Positions 42,978-51,860 of a stretch of DNA of 64,000 nucleotides are shown piece after piece. Origin of the DNA: Nocardia brasiliensis ATCC 700358 (GTDB taxonomy: Bacteria > Actinomycetota > Actinomycetes > Mycobacteriales > Mycobacteriaceae); the NCBI RefSeq assembly GCF_000250675.2, contig NC_018681.1, forward strand, positions 1,488,001 to 1,552,000, given 5' to 3'. A program made the translations under genes and the position numbers. The stretch's first letter is position 1. The number at the start of each line of letters is the position of its first letter. Below the pieces are notes generated by a model. The model made no database searches and had not been told where the DNA came from. It saw only the letters and a program-made list of their open reading frames with translations.

Positions 42978-43949
42978 TCACGCATGAGCGGTCTTGCCGC
43001 CATCGATCACCAGCTGAGCGCCGGTCAGGTACGGATGCTCCGGCGAAGCGAGGGTCAGTGCGAACGCCGCGATTTCGGTCGCGGTCGCCAGCCGGCCGAG
43101 GCCGGGCACGTTGCTGCCTGCCCACTGTTTCATCAGCACCCGCCACGCGTCGTCCGGTATCCCCGCCATGCCGGCTGCCCGGCGCACCAGCTCGGTGTCT
43201 GTGGTGCCGGGCACCAGGGCGTTGACCCGGATGCCGTCGGCGGCATAGTCGAGCGCCGCCGACTGGACCAATCCGACGAGCCCCCGTTTGCTCGCTGTGT
43301 AGGCGCCGCGGCCCGCGTCGGTGGCCAGCGCATTGCTGGACGATGTGACCACGATGGTCCCGCCGCCGCTACGGATCAGCTGCGGGACTTCGTATTTCAT
43401 GGCGAGGAAGGTGCCGCGCAGGTTGGTGTGCAGCACCCGGTCGAACTCGTCGCTGGTGTACTCGTGCAGTTTCTTCTGAATAGTGATGCCCGCATTGTTG
43501 AACGCGACATGCAGTCCGCCATAGGTTTTCACGGTGGCCTCGACGAACCGCGCGACCTCGTCCTCCACCAGCACGTCGGCGCGGAAGAAGGTCGCCTCGC
43601 CGCCCGCGGCCCTGATCTCCTGCTGCACGGCTCGACCGCGGTCCACCCGGCGCCCGCAGAACGCCACCCGGCCGCCCTCCGCCGCGAACAATCGCGCGGC
43701 CTCGGCGCCGATGCCGGAGGTGGCTCCGGTGATCAGGATCGTCTTGCCCGCGAAACGCGATCGTGCGGCTGGTTCATAGTGTGGCGCATTGGCATTCGCA
43801 CCCAACGCGACGCCGCCGGCGACCCCGGCCGCCGCGCCGACCGCGAGACCGGACGCGGCCGCCATGGTGCCGAGCAGGCGCCGACGGCTCGGCTTCGCGC
43901 TCGTCGGGGCCTGTTCCGGTGGCTGGGCCGGATCCTGTTCGTTTGTCAT
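42978..43949 (-). CDS. Tat-exported short-chain dehydrogenase/reductase
   Basis: A 323-residue SDR with an N-terminal twin-arginine signal (KPSRRRLLGTMAAASGLAVG, ending in an Ala-rich helix). The SDR core has the cofactor loop TGATSGIGAEAA, the structural NNAG, SSSN and catalytic Tyr-x3-Lys (YTASKRG). Tat export would allow the folded enzyme to leave with its bound nucleotide. It is divergent from a two-component system, whose regulator is the likely controller. Catalytic residues look intact; the substrate is unknown. Confidence 0.87.
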   Translation of the reverse strand: MTNEQDPAQPPEQAPTSAKPSRRRLLGTMAAASGLAVGAAAGVAGGVALGANANAPHYEPAARSRFAGKTILITGATSGIGAEAARLFAAEGGRVAFCGRRVDRGRAVQQEIRAAGGEATFFRADVLVEDEVARFVEATVKTYGGLHVAFNNAGITIQKKLHEYTSDEFDRVLHTNLRGTFLAMKYEVPQLIRSGGGTIVVTSSSNALATDAGRGAYTASKRGLVGLVQSAALDYAADGIRVNALVPGTTDTELVRRAAGMAGIPDDAWRVLMKQWAGSNVPGLGRLATATEIAAFALTLASPEHPYLTGAQLVIDGGKTAHA

Positions 43950-43987
43950 GCCACCACGGTCGCGCGTTGCGCCGCTGGGCAGATCCG

Positions 43988-44015
43988 CCGGACGGTCCGA
44001 CTATCGTCCGGACGG
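43988..44015. promoter_or_regulatory. 20-bp-spaced direct repeats between the SDR and the kinase gene
   Basis: CCGGACGG occurs at 43988-43995 and 44008-44015, exactly 20 bp apart, in the divergent promoter of the Tat-SDR and the histidine kinase. The helical phasing suits a dimeric response regulator, probably the LuxR-type one encoded at 45243. Confidence 0.4.
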
Positions 44016-44064
44016 ACGAGTTCGCTCCTGCTGCGGGAGGAACCGGGCGGTACCGCGGTGCTGC

Positions 44065-45246
44065 ATGATGAATCCCATGGTGAGCTCGGCGCGGCAGGGA
44101 GTGCAGTCGTGGCTGGACGGGCGGTTCGTGCCGGTGCGCGCGGTGGCGCTGGTGTGCTCGGCGGTGGGCTATCTGCTGTTCCTCGCCGCCGCGCCGAGCG
44201 CGCTCGATTGGCTGCTCGCGCTGGTCGCGGTGTCGGTTGCCGCCGGTGGCGTGCGATGGCCGTTCGTCTCGTCACTCGCGGTGAGCGGAATGCTGTTGCT
44301 GGGGTTCGTACTCGGCGACACCGGCCCGGTGGTGGCCAAGGTCGCGGCCGCGATCGTGCTGATCGAGCTGGCCGCGCGGCGATCCGGGCCGCAACCGTGG
44401 CTCGCCGCCGCCGCGCTCGCCGCAGCGTATCTGCTGCACCCCAGCGGTGACCTCGCCGCCAATGGCTATCGGGCGGTGGTGATGGCGGGAGCACCGCTGC
44501 TGGTCGGTGCGCTGCTGCGGGCGGCGCGCGAAACCGCGGAACATGCGCACGCTCAGGCCGTCGAGATCGCGCAGCGCCGCGACGCCGAGATCGCGGCCGC
44601 GCGAGCCCTCGAACGCACCGCCATCGCACGGGAACTGCACGATCTGATCGCCCACCACGTGTCCTCGACGGTGCTGCGCGTCGGCGTGGCCCTGCACGCC
44701 ATGCCGGAAGCACCTGCCGGCGTACGGGACGTGCTCGACAGCGTCCACACCAGTGGCAAAGAGACTCTCACCGATCTGCGCAGGCTGGTTTCTGTCCTGC
44801 GGGACCCCGCGCTGACCGAAGATCCGTTCATCGCGCCGGCCGATCTGCCCGCCGCGCTCGACGCGGTGGTGGCACGGGCCCGGCAGTCGGGGATCGAGGT
44901 CGGCATAGCGGTGGCGGATGAGGTCGTCGAGGTCGACGCAGTGCTCGCGCTGACGGTGCTGCGGCTCACGCAGGAAGGTGTCGCGAATGTGATCAAGCAC
45001 GCCGGGCCGGGCACGGCCGCGCAGCTGACCGTCGACCTGACCGCCGATGATCTGTGTTTCGTGTTGTGCGACAAAGGTTCGCCACGACCCACCGGTGAGC
45101 GGGTCGCCGCACCGGGCACCGGACTCGGCCTGATCGGTCTGCGCGAACGTGTCGAACTGCTCGGCGGCGAATTCACCGCGGCGGCTTCGGCCGCGGGCTG
45201 GCGGCTGTCGGCGTGTCTGCCCATCGGAAAGCCGGTGCGGCCATGA
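44065..45246 (+). CDS. NarL/DesK-type sensor histidine kinase
   Basis: A 393-residue kinase. Several membrane helices in the first ~150 residues (SAVGYLLFLAAAPSALDWLL onward) form a small membrane-sensing module without a large extracellular domain. The HisKA_3 box is ERTAIARELHDLIAHHVSS with phospho-accepting His192, and the ATP-binding domain has EGVANVIKHA (N box) and GTGLGLIGLRERVELLGG (G boxes). The start is ambiguous among ATGs at 44065, 44068 and 44077. Its stop overlaps the response-regulator start (ATGA). The signal is probably a membrane or cell-wall perturbation. Confidence 0.87.
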   Translation: MMNPMVSSARQGVQSWLDGRFVPVRAVALVCSAVGYLLFLAAAPSALDWLLALVAVSVAAGGVRWPFVSSLAVSGMLLLGFVLGDTGPVVAKVAAAIVLIELAARRSGPQPWLAAAALAAAYLLHPSGDLAANGYRAVVMAGAPLLVGALLRAARETAEHAHAQAVEIAQRRDAEIAAARALERTAIARELHDLIAHHVSSTVLRVGVALHAMPEAPAGVRDVLDSVHTSGKETLTDLRRLVSVLRDPALTEDPFIAPADLPAALDAVVARARQSGIEVGIAVADEVVEVDAVLALTVLRLTQEGVANVIKHAGPGTAAQLTVDLTADDLCFVLCDKGSPRPTGERVAAPGTGLGLIGLRERVELLGGEFTAAASAAGWRLSACLPIGKPVRP

Positions 45247-45890
45247 CCATTCGTGTGCTACTCGTCGACGACCAGCATCTGGTCCGGGCCGGACTGCGGA
45301 TGCTGTGCGAGACCGACGACGGACTCGACGTGGTGGGGGAGGTCGCGACCGGGCGTGACGCCGTCCGGCTCGTCGAGCAGCTGGGGCCAGACGTCGTCCT
45401 GATGGATCTGCGCATGCCCGGGATGGACGGAATTCGCGCCACCGCAGCGATTCTCGGTATCCGACCGGCCACGAAGGTGCTCGCCCTGACCACCTTCGAC
45501 GATGACGACCATCTCTACCCGGTGCTCTTGGCGGGTGCTTGCGGCTTTCTCGTGAAGGACGCCTCACCGACAGATCTGCTGGACGGCATTCACCGCGCGG
45601 CCGCCGGCGATCACCCCTTCTCGCCCGAAATCCTGCGCCGTGTCGTGGCCGCCGCGGTGACGGCACGCGCCTCGGCTCCGCCCGAGCCCGCAGTCCTCCC
45701 AGGACTGACCGGGCGCGAGACCGAAGTCCTGGCCTTGGTCGCTGAAGGGTTGGCCAACGCGGACATCGCCGCCCGCCTGCACCTCGGCATCACGACCGTC
45801 AAGACCCATGTCGCCAATCTGCTGGTGAAAACCGGCACCGCCAACCGGGTCCAGCTCGCCGTCCTCGGCAGCCGAGCCGCCCGAAAATAG
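45243..45890 (+). CDS. NarL/LuxR family response regulator
   Basis: A 215-residue regulator. The receiver domain has the acidic pair LLVDDQ, the phosphorylation site Asp55 in VVLMDLRMPGMDG and Lys105 in LVKDAS. The C-terminal LuxR HTH is LTGRETEVLALVAEGLANAD followed by IAARLHLGITTVKTHVANLL. The gene overlaps its kinase by 4 bp, so the two form one operon. The divergent Tat-SDR is the probable target. Confidence 0.93.
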   Translation: MTIRVLLVDDQHLVRAGLRMLCETDDGLDVVGEVATGRDAVRLVEQLGPDVVLMDLRMPGMDGIRATAAILGIRPATKVLALTTFDDDDHLYPVLLAGACGFLVKDASPTDLLDGIHRAAAGDHPFSPEILRRVVAAAVTARASAPPEPAVLPGLTGRETEVLALVAEGLANADIAARLHLGITTVKTHVANLLVKTGTANRVQLAVLGSRAARK

Positions 45891-45969
45891 GTGGACAGTG
45901 CTGAGACGCTGAGAAGGTGATTGTCGTTCTGGTGCGAGATATCGCCCCCTGGGCGCTGGGGTGAGGTGG

Positions 45970-46524
45970 CTATGGGGCGAAGAGGGGCACGACGAAGCGT
46001 TCGACCAGCGCACGTTCCGTGGCGGCAGGGTGGGCGGGCCAGAACAACAGTGACAGCACCACCCGCACGATCCACTGGCCGGCGGCGGGGTCGGCGGCCG
46101 CCGCGCCGGTGACCGTCGTCGCGGCTGTGGCCAGGCGTGGATTGTTCGCCAGGAAGCGGTCGACCTCGCGCGGGTCGGCGGTGCGCAGGAAGGCTGCGGC
46201 CACGGGGTCGGCGCGTACCGCGGTCAAGGCGGTGAGGATTGCTTCGGTGACGCGCTCGGCACCGGTCAGTGCCGCCACGGACTGCTCGATGGTGTGCGCG
46301 ATGCGCGCGGTGGCCGCGGCGAGTACGGCCTCGCGCAGCGCGGATTTGCCGCCCACATACCGATAGACCGTCGCGCGCGAACAGCCCGCCTGGGCGGCGA
46401 CGTGGTCGATGGTCAACCGTGCCATGCCGTCGCGGGCGATCAGGGTCGTCGCGGCCGCGTGAATGCGGGCCACGGCGAGTTCGCGACGTTCGCCGCCGGC
46501 GAGCCAGTCCGGTTGTCCGGTCAT
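45970..46524 (-). CDS. TetR family transcriptional regulator
   Basis: A 184-residue regulator with HTH LTIDHVAAQAGCSRATVYRY preceded by HAAATTLIARDGMAR. The C-terminal part is helical and of unknown ligand. It is divergent from the cytochrome P450 gene (226 bp between starts), which is the natural candidate target. Confidence 0.87.
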   Translation of the reverse strand: MTGQPDWLAGGERRELAVARIHAAATTLIARDGMARLTIDHVAAQAGCSRATVYRYVGGKSALREAVLAAATARIAHTIEQSVAALTGAERVTEAILTALTAVRADPVAAAFLRTADPREVDRFLANNPRLATAATTVTGAAAADPAAGQWIVRVVLSLLFWPAHPAATERALVERFVVPLFAP

Positions 46525-46750
46525 CGGTAACCCCGATTCGGTCGAGATACGGTCGAACTATTTTGTCTCACAGTGCGACGAACACGGTTGTTTTGCCCGG
46601 TGAACCGCTGCTCATCGCGTCCGCTGAGACACCGGACGGACCTGAACGGACCTGGGCCGTCTCACTTTTCCGGAACGGTTGACTTCGCTGGCGGCAGCGC
46701 GAAACCTGTTGTGCGGAAACGATTGTCGGCAACAGGAAGGGGCGGCGACG

Positions 46751-47980
46751 ATGCCGGACACGACGGATCGGCTGGACTTCTTCGATCCAGCGCTGCTGGA
46801 CGACCCGTATCCGCTCTACACCGCCTTGCGCGCGGGGCCGCCCGTGCATTGGCTCGCCGACACGGGGTTCGCGCTGGTCAGCCGGTCCGATCTCGTGGTC
46901 GAGGCGGCCGCCCGGACCGCGGAGTTCTCCTCGCACCTGACCGCCGCTCTGGTGCGCGCGCCGGACGGCAAGCCGGCGGTCTTCGATCTCGACGGCGGCG
47001 GCAACGCCGTGCACGTGCTCGCCACCGGTGACGACCCGGCGCACCAGCGGCACCGGAAACTGGTGCTGCCGAAGGTGGTGGCGAAACGGATCCGCGCTTT
47101 GGAGCCCGCCGTCGCGGCCACCATGGCACGGTTGTGGGAGCGCGGCTTTCGCGACGGGCGGATCGAATGGGCCGGCGCCGTGGCCGATCGTCTGCCGATG
47201 ACTCTGGTCGCCGCGCTGATCGGCTTGCCGGACAACGATATCGCGCAGCTCGTCCGCTGGGGCTATGCCAGCACCGAACTGCTCGGTGGCCTGATGTCAC
47301 CGAATCAGCTCGGCGCGACCGTGACCGCGTCCGTCGAACTCGCGGGCTACCTGCACGAGCAGTTCGTCCGCGCGCGGTCCGAGCCGGGCGACGACCTCCT
47401 CGGTGATCTGGTCCGTGCCTGCGCCGCAGGCGAATTGACGTCCGCGGTCGCGGTGCTGATCCTGGTCCAACTGGTCGGTGCGGGCGGCGAATCCAGTGCC
47501 GGTCTGATCGGTAACGCGGCGCGGCTGCTGGCTACGAATCCTGCGCTCCAGCAGCAGGTTCGGGACGATCCACGGCTGCTGGAGCCGTTCCTGGAGGAGG
47601 CGCTACGGCTCGAGTCGCCGTTCCGGGCGCATCACCGGCACGTGGTCACCGACACCACACTGGGCGGGGCCGAATTGCCCGCGGGCAGCCATTTGCTGCT
47701 GCTGTGGGGTGCCGCCAATCGTGACCAGGCGGCGTTCGACGCGCCGGACGAGATACGGCTGAACCGTGCCGCCCCACGCAGCCATCTCGCGTTCGGCAAG
47801 GGCCTGCATTTCTGTGTCGGTGCGGCGCTGGCCCGATTGGAGGCGCGGATCGCCCTCGGGACCTTGCTGGAGCGCACCGGCTCATTCGAACTGAGCCCGG
47901 AACCCGATGCGGCGCAATGGTTTCCGAGTATCTTCGTGCGTCGGCAGCAGCGTCTCGAGTTGAACTGCGCAGCGCCCTGA
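46751..47980 (+). CDS. Cytochrome P450
   Basis: A 409-residue bacterial class I P450. The heme-ligand loop FGKGLHFCVGAALARLEARI supplies Cys355; the K helix has EEALRLESP (ExxR); the I helix reads LVGAGGESSAG. The position usually held by the acid-alcohol pair's Thr is Ser here, a modest departure. AGGAAGGGG precedes the ATG. No ferredoxin gene is adjacent, so electron transfer partners lie elsewhere. It is paired with a divergent TetR regulator. The substrate is unknown. Confidence 0.9.
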   Translation: MPDTTDRLDFFDPALLDDPYPLYTALRAGPPVHWLADTGFALVSRSDLVVEAAARTAEFSSHLTAALVRAPDGKPAVFDLDGGGNAVHVLATGDDPAHQRHRKLVLPKVVAKRIRALEPAVAATMARLWERGFRDGRIEWAGAVADRLPMTLVAALIGLPDNDIAQLVRWGYASTELLGGLMSPNQLGATVTASVELAGYLHEQFVRARSEPGDDLLGDLVRACAAGELTSAVAVLILVQLVGAGGESSAGLIGNAARLLATNPALQQQVRDDPRLLEPFLEEALRLESPFRAHHRHVVTDTTLGGAELPAGSHLLLLWGAANRDQAAFDAPDEIRLNRAAPRSHLAFGKGLHFCVGAALARLEARIALGTLLERTGSFELSPEPDAAQWFPSIFVRRQQRLELNCAAP

Positions 47981-47984
47981 GCGC

Positions 47985-48365
47985 TCAGTGCGGATGCTGG
48001 GCGGTGTATCGCGCGCGTTCCTCGGCCCGGCGGCGCGCCTTTTCCGGGTTCTCCAGATCGGCCGGTAATCCGTGCTTGGCCAACCGGTGTGCGCGGTTCA
48101 TCGGCATGAAGGCCACCGTGTAGAACAGGGCCAGCAGCAGCGCGAGCAGCACCATCGACCCGCGCAGCCACAATTCGCCGGGGAAGAGCAGGAAGACCGC
48201 GAACAGCGGGGTGAACGGGATCAGCCCGCGCACCAGATGCCGGGCGACCGCGTGCTTTCCGGTGAGGTCACGGCGCACCCAGTCGATCATCGAATCGGGT
48301 AGGCGGCGCCCGAACGCATAGCCGAGCCACTGAATCGGGTTGGGCCGTCGCTGTTCTCGGGACAT
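47985..48365 (-). CDS. DUF5313 membrane protein
   Basis: A 126-residue protein beginning MSREQRRPNPIQWLGYAFGR, with two hydrophobic segments (LIPFTPLFAVFLLFPGELWL and MVLLALLLALFYTVAFMPMN) and a basic C-terminus (KARRRAEERARYTA). This is a small actinobacterial family of unknown function. ATG 48365 is chosen over upstream codons. It lies just downstream of the convergent P450 gene and behind the OhrR-like gene on the same strand. Confidence 0.8.
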   Translation of the reverse strand: MSREQRRPNPIQWLGYAFGRRLPDSMIDWVRRDLTGKHAVARHLVRGLIPFTPLFAVFLLFPGELWLRGSMVLLALLLALFYTVAFMPMNRAHRLAKHGLPADLENPEKARRRAEERARYTAQHPH

Positions 48366-48396
48366 GCGCGAACTCCTCGCAGACGATCGGGGCGGA

Positions 48397-48843
48397 CTAG
48401 GCGGGTACGGCGCGACGGGCCGCGGCGTTGACCCGGTTGAGTACGTCACGGAGTTCCTCGAGGTCGGTCAGGGTCACGCCGAGTCGCTCGACGACGGCGG
48501 GCGGAATCCGCAGGGCCTGCTCGCGCAGGGCGACCCCGGCTGGGGTGAGGTTCACGACGAGGTTGCGTTCGTCGCGACTGTCCCGTTCCCGGCTGATCAG
48601 CCCGGCGTTCTCCAGCCGCTTGAGCAGTGGCGACAGGGTCGGCGAATCCAACTGGATCGCCTCGGCGATCGCTTTGACCGACATCGGCGCCTCGCCCCAG
48701 AGCGCGAGCATCACCAGATATTGCGGATGGGTGAGCCCGAGCGGTTCGAGCAGCGGCCGGTAGACGGCGAGCACCGCGCGGTTGGCCACGGCCAGCGCGA
48801 AGCAGACCTGCCGATCGAGCTGCAGCGGATCCTCGATTTCCAT
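48397..48843 (-). CDS. OhrR-like MarR family regulator
   Basis: A 148-residue winged-helix regulator. The N-terminal QVCFALAVANRAVLAVYRPL places Cys14 where OhrR proteins carry the single peroxide-sensing cysteine, and LGLTHPQYLVMLALWGEAPM and SPTLSPLLKRLENAGLISRE complete the fold. OhrR normally represses ohr (organic hydroperoxide resistance), but no ohr lies next to it. It is divergent from a DUF418 protein, with a 17-bp dyad between. Peroxide sensing is inferred from the Cys. Confidence 0.85.
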   Translation of the reverse strand: MEIEDPLQLDRQVCFALAVANRAVLAVYRPLLEPLGLTHPQYLVMLALWGEAPMSVKAIAEAIQLDSPTLSPLLKRLENAGLISRERDSRDERNLVVNLTPAGVALREQALRIPPAVVERLGVTLTDLEELRDVLNRVNAAARRAVPA

Positions 48844-48877
48844 CTGTCCTCCTCGTGGGCTCCGTCCTAAGATTAAC

Positions 48878-48894
48878 GCACAAACAGTTAGTGC
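48878..48894. promoter_or_regulatory. 17-bp dyad, candidate MarR/OhrR operator
   Basis: GCACAAAC and GTTAGTGC flank a central A and are complementary at 7 of 8 positions. The site lies 34 bp before the regulator's start codon within the divergent promoter shared with the DUF418 gene. Confidence 0.5.
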
Positions 48895-48965
48895 ATGAAG
48901 TGTGTGGGCGACATCTCGTCCGCAGATACACGGTTCCCGCGGGTGCGGTGGTTAATTTGAGACGC

Positions 48966-49964
48966 ATGCACAACGACCCCGGCCGACTACGCATCCACGA
49001 ACTCGATGCCGTGCGCGGATTCGCCCTGTGCGGGATCCTGGTCGTCAACATCTGGCAGCTCACCGACATGACCGCGGTCAAGGCGCCCGGTGAGATGGTG
49101 CCGCTGCGGCACGTCCTCTCGATCCTGTTCGAGGGACGGTTCTTTCCGATCTTCTCGTTCCTGTTCGGACTGAGTTTCGCGCTGTTCCTGGACAGCGCCG
49201 CGGCGCGCACTGATCGGCCTCGACTGGTGCTGATCCGCCGCCTGCTCGCCCTGGGTGTGCTCGGTTTCCTCCATCATCAATGCCAACCCGGCGAGGCCCT
49301 GCTTCCGTACGCGATCGTCGGGCTGATCATCCTGCTGCCCGCCGCGAGCCTGCCGGATTGGCTCGTGCTGCTGCTCGGGCTGGTGGCGGTGGGTGTCGCG
49401 GTGGCGCTCGGCGGCGGTTTCGGTCTGGTGCCCGGCCTGTTCCTGCTCGGCCTCGCCACCGCCCGCTACGGGGTCGCCGACACGCTCGACGAGCGCGGCG
49501 GGCAGCTCGCGGTGGCCTTCGCGCTGGCCCTGCCCGCCGCCGTGGCGGCGGCGGTGTGGGAGTTCCGTATTCCGTATCTGGACCTGTTGGCCAGCAACAT
49601 TCCGTCCGTCGCGGGCCTGTTCGGCGCGCTGGCGTACCTGACCGGGCTGCTCCTGGTGCTGCGCACCGAGATCGGTGAGGTCGTCTCGGAGGTGCTCGAA
49701 CCCCTCGGCCGGATGGCGCTCACCAACTACGTGTCCGCGACGGCGCTGGTGTTGCTGATCGCGCCACGCATCGGACTGACCGGGTCGAACCGGTACGCCC
49801 TGCTGCTGGGCTTGGCGGTCGCGATCATCGCGGTCCAAGCGGTGTTCAGCTGGGGCTGGTTGAAGCTGTTCCGCTACGGACCGCTGGAGTGGTTGTGGCG
49901 CTGCGTGACCTGGTGGGAGCTGGTGCCGGCGCGGCGGGTGCCCGAGCCGAGCCGGCGGTGGTGA
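48966..49964 (+). CDS. DUF418/YeiB-type membrane protein
   Basis: A 332-residue membrane protein with about eight to nine helices. It starts LRIHELDAVRGFALCGILVV, the conserved N-terminus of the family, and ends with the DUF418 part (GRMALTNYVSATALVLLIAP and GPLEWLWRCVTWWE). The family is poorly characterised and may act in envelope lipid or acyl modification. It is shorter than many YeiB homologues (about 380-400), chiefly in the central loops. ATG 48966 begins the conserved block. Confidence 0.85.
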   Translation: MHNDPGRLRIHELDAVRGFALCGILVVNIWQLTDMTAVKAPGEMVPLRHVLSILFEGRFFPIFSFLFGLSFALFLDSAAARTDRPRLVLIRRLLALGVLGFLHHQCQPGEALLPYAIVGLIILLPAASLPDWLVLLLGLVAVGVAVALGGGFGLVPGLFLLGLATARYGVADTLDERGGQLAVAFALALPAAVAAAVWEFRIPYLDLLASNIPSVAGLFGALAYLTGLLLVLRTEIGEVVSEVLEPLGRMALTNYVSATALVLLIAPRIGLTGSNRYALLLGLAVAIIAVQAVFSWGWLKLFRYGPLEWLWRCVTWWELVPARRVPEPSRRW

Positions 49965-50220
49965 TCAGCCCAGGCGCACCGGCAGCGTGAGCGGGCCGCG
50001 ATGCCGGAAACCGGAGCGCCACGGGATATCTCGCGCGTCGACCGTCAGCGCAGTGTCCGGCCAGCGGTGAACGGCTGGTCGAGTGTGGCCGCACCGAGCG
50101 TGCGTACCAGCGCGTTGCCGAGGCAGGTGTGCGCACCGTAACCGAGGGCGAGTCGCCCGTGCGGCAGTGGGATCGCGGCGGTACGGCGCGCCGGACCGGC
50201 AACCCGTCCGGCGCGCCGCA
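49965..50220 (-). pseudogene. Cytochrome P450 C-terminal relic (truncated and frameshifted)
   Basis: Read on the minus strand, one frame gives LALGYGAHTCLGNALVRTLG (50152 downward), a P450 heme loop, and runs into a stop at 50045-50047. A second frame continues TVDARDIPWRSGFRHRGPLT to a natural stop at 49965, matching the P450 C-terminus. The two halves are out of frame and the first ~300 residues are missing, since the antiporter gene begins at 50233. It is therefore a decayed gene, unrelated in position to the intact P450 at 46751. I see no promoter for it. Confidence 0.78.
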
Positions 50221-50232
50221 GACTGGATGGTC

Positions 50233-51810
50233 ATGGACCAGCTGGTGTTGATATTGGTCATCCTGTTCGCCGCGATCCTCGCCGAGCCGCTGGCCAACCG
50301 GATCGGCGTCGCCTCGGCCGTGCTGATGACGGTGTTCGGCTGTGTGGTGGCGCTGTTGCCGTTCGCACCGCGGGTCAACGTCGCACCCGATCTGATCCTG
50401 CCGCTGGTGTTGCCGCCGCTGCTGTACGCGGCGGCGCGGCGGACCTCGTGGCGGCAGTTCGCGGAGAACTGGGGACCGATCGCGTTGCGTGCGGTCGGTC
50501 TGGTGATCGCGACCGCGGCGGCGGTGGCCGCGGTCTTCCACGCCTGGTATCCGGGACTGCCGATCGCGGCCGCCTTCGCATTGGGAGCACTTGTCGCACC
50601 GCCTGATCCGGTCGCCGCGACCGCGCTGGCGGGCAGCCTCGGCCTGCCCCGCCGTCTGGTGGTGGTGCTCGGCGGCGAAGGACTCTTCAACGACGTCACC
50701 GCGATCGTGCTCTACGGTGTCGCGATCCAGGCGGTGGTCAGTGGGCACTTCTCCGCACCGCGGGCGGCGGCGGAATTCGTCGTCTCCGCGGTAGTCGCCG
50801 TCCTCGTCGGCCTGGTGCTCGGCATCGCGGGCAGCAAGCTCACCGACTATCTCGGCGAGGCGACGTGGCGGGTGGCGCTCAGCCTGCTGTTGCCGTTCGC
50901 GGCCTACGGGCTCGCCGAACAACTGCACGGTTCCGGCGTGCTCGCCGTACTGGTCTGCGCGCTGTATCTCACCGATGCGGTCACCGAGTTCGGCGATCCG
51001 GACTATCGCATGGTCGGCGACTCGTTCTGGGACATCGCCGAAATGCTGTTGAGCGGCTTCGCCTTCGGGCTCATCGGCCTGGAACTCGGCGCGGTGCTGG
51101 AGGCCACCGGCGACGACTGGCCGCGGCTGCTCGGCGGCGCGGCCGCCGTGGTCGCGGTCGTCGTCGGGTTGCGACTGGCCTGGCTCTTGACCACGTGGGC
51201 CCTCGGTCGCACGTGGTGGCGGAAGACCGACGCGGACGAGCCCTACACCTGGCGCGAAACGATCGTCACTTGGTGGGCCGGCATGCGCGGGGTGGCGACC
51301 GTGGCACTGGCGCTGGCGATTCCGTTCGTCACCGACGACGGCGCCGACTTCCCCGGCCGGACCGAGATACTGTTCACCGCGTTCGTGGTCGTGCTCTTCA
51401 CCCTGCTGCTCCAGGGGCCGACCCTGCCGCTGGTGGTCCGTTTGACCGGGGTGCACGCCGACACCAAGCGGGAACGTGAACTAGAACGCCAACTCTGGGA
51501 GCGAGTCGTCAAAGCCCAACTGTCCAGCCTGAAAGAGATTGCGGCAGAACAGCATCTCCCCGAGGAGTATTACGAGCGGTTCCGCGACAGCCTGCGTCAG
51601 CGGATGGCGCGCGCCGACCCGCAGGCCGCGGACGCCGATGCCAAAGCCGAGGCCGAGCGAAACATGAAGGTGGCCAAGAAGTTACGGGCTATTCGCGACG
51701 ATGTGATGGAAGCGGGCCGACGCGAGGCGCTCGCCGCGCGCCGGGAGCCCGGAATGCCGCCGGATCTGGTCGACCGGGTGACCAGGCGTCTCGATCTCGG
51801 CGGGCGTTGA
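50233..51810 (+). CDS. Na+/H+ antiporter (CPA1/NhaP family)
   Basis: A 525-residue antiporter with about twelve helices followed by a long charged C-terminal tail (about residues 415-525, Glu/Lys/Arg-rich). Transport-core motifs include PLVLPPLLYAAARRTSWRQF, ALGALVAPPDPVAATALAGS, LGGEGLFNDVTAIVLYGV and WWAGMRGVATVALALAIPF. It exchanges cytoplasmic Na+ or K+ for protons, aiding pH and salt tolerance. ATG 50233 is used; ATG 50227 adds two residues. Neither has a strong ribosome-binding site. Confidence 0.9.
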   Translation: MDQLVLILVILFAAILAEPLANRIGVASAVLMTVFGCVVALLPFAPRVNVAPDLILPLVLPPLLYAAARRTSWRQFAENWGPIALRAVGLVIATAAAVAAVFHAWYPGLPIAAAFALGALVAPPDPVAATALAGSLGLPRRLVVVLGGEGLFNDVTAIVLYGVAIQAVVSGHFSAPRAAAEFVVSAVVAVLVGLVLGIAGSKLTDYLGEATWRVALSLLLPFAAYGLAEQLHGSGVLAVLVCALYLTDAVTEFGDPDYRMVGDSFWDIAEMLLSGFAFGLIGLELGAVLEATGDDWPRLLGGAAAVVAVVVGLRLAWLLTTWALGRTWWRKTDADEPYTWRETIVTWWAGMRGVATVALALAIPFVTDDGADFPGRTEILFTAFVVVLFTLLLQGPTLPLVVRLTGVHADTKRERELERQLWERVVKAQLSSLKEIAAEQHLPEEYYERFRDSLRQRMARADPQAADADAKAEAERNMKVAKKLRAIRDDVMEAGRREALAARREPGMPPDLVDRVTRRLDLGGR

Positions 51811-51860
51811 ACGAGGGGTCTCACTTGCGTCGGCACCCACCGGCCGACGGCAAGATCGAA

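Noticed and set aside
49846..51456. A 536-codon antisense frame over the Na+/H+ antiporter
   Set aside because: The composition is that of a mirrored membrane protein gene; the antiporter frame has family motifs.
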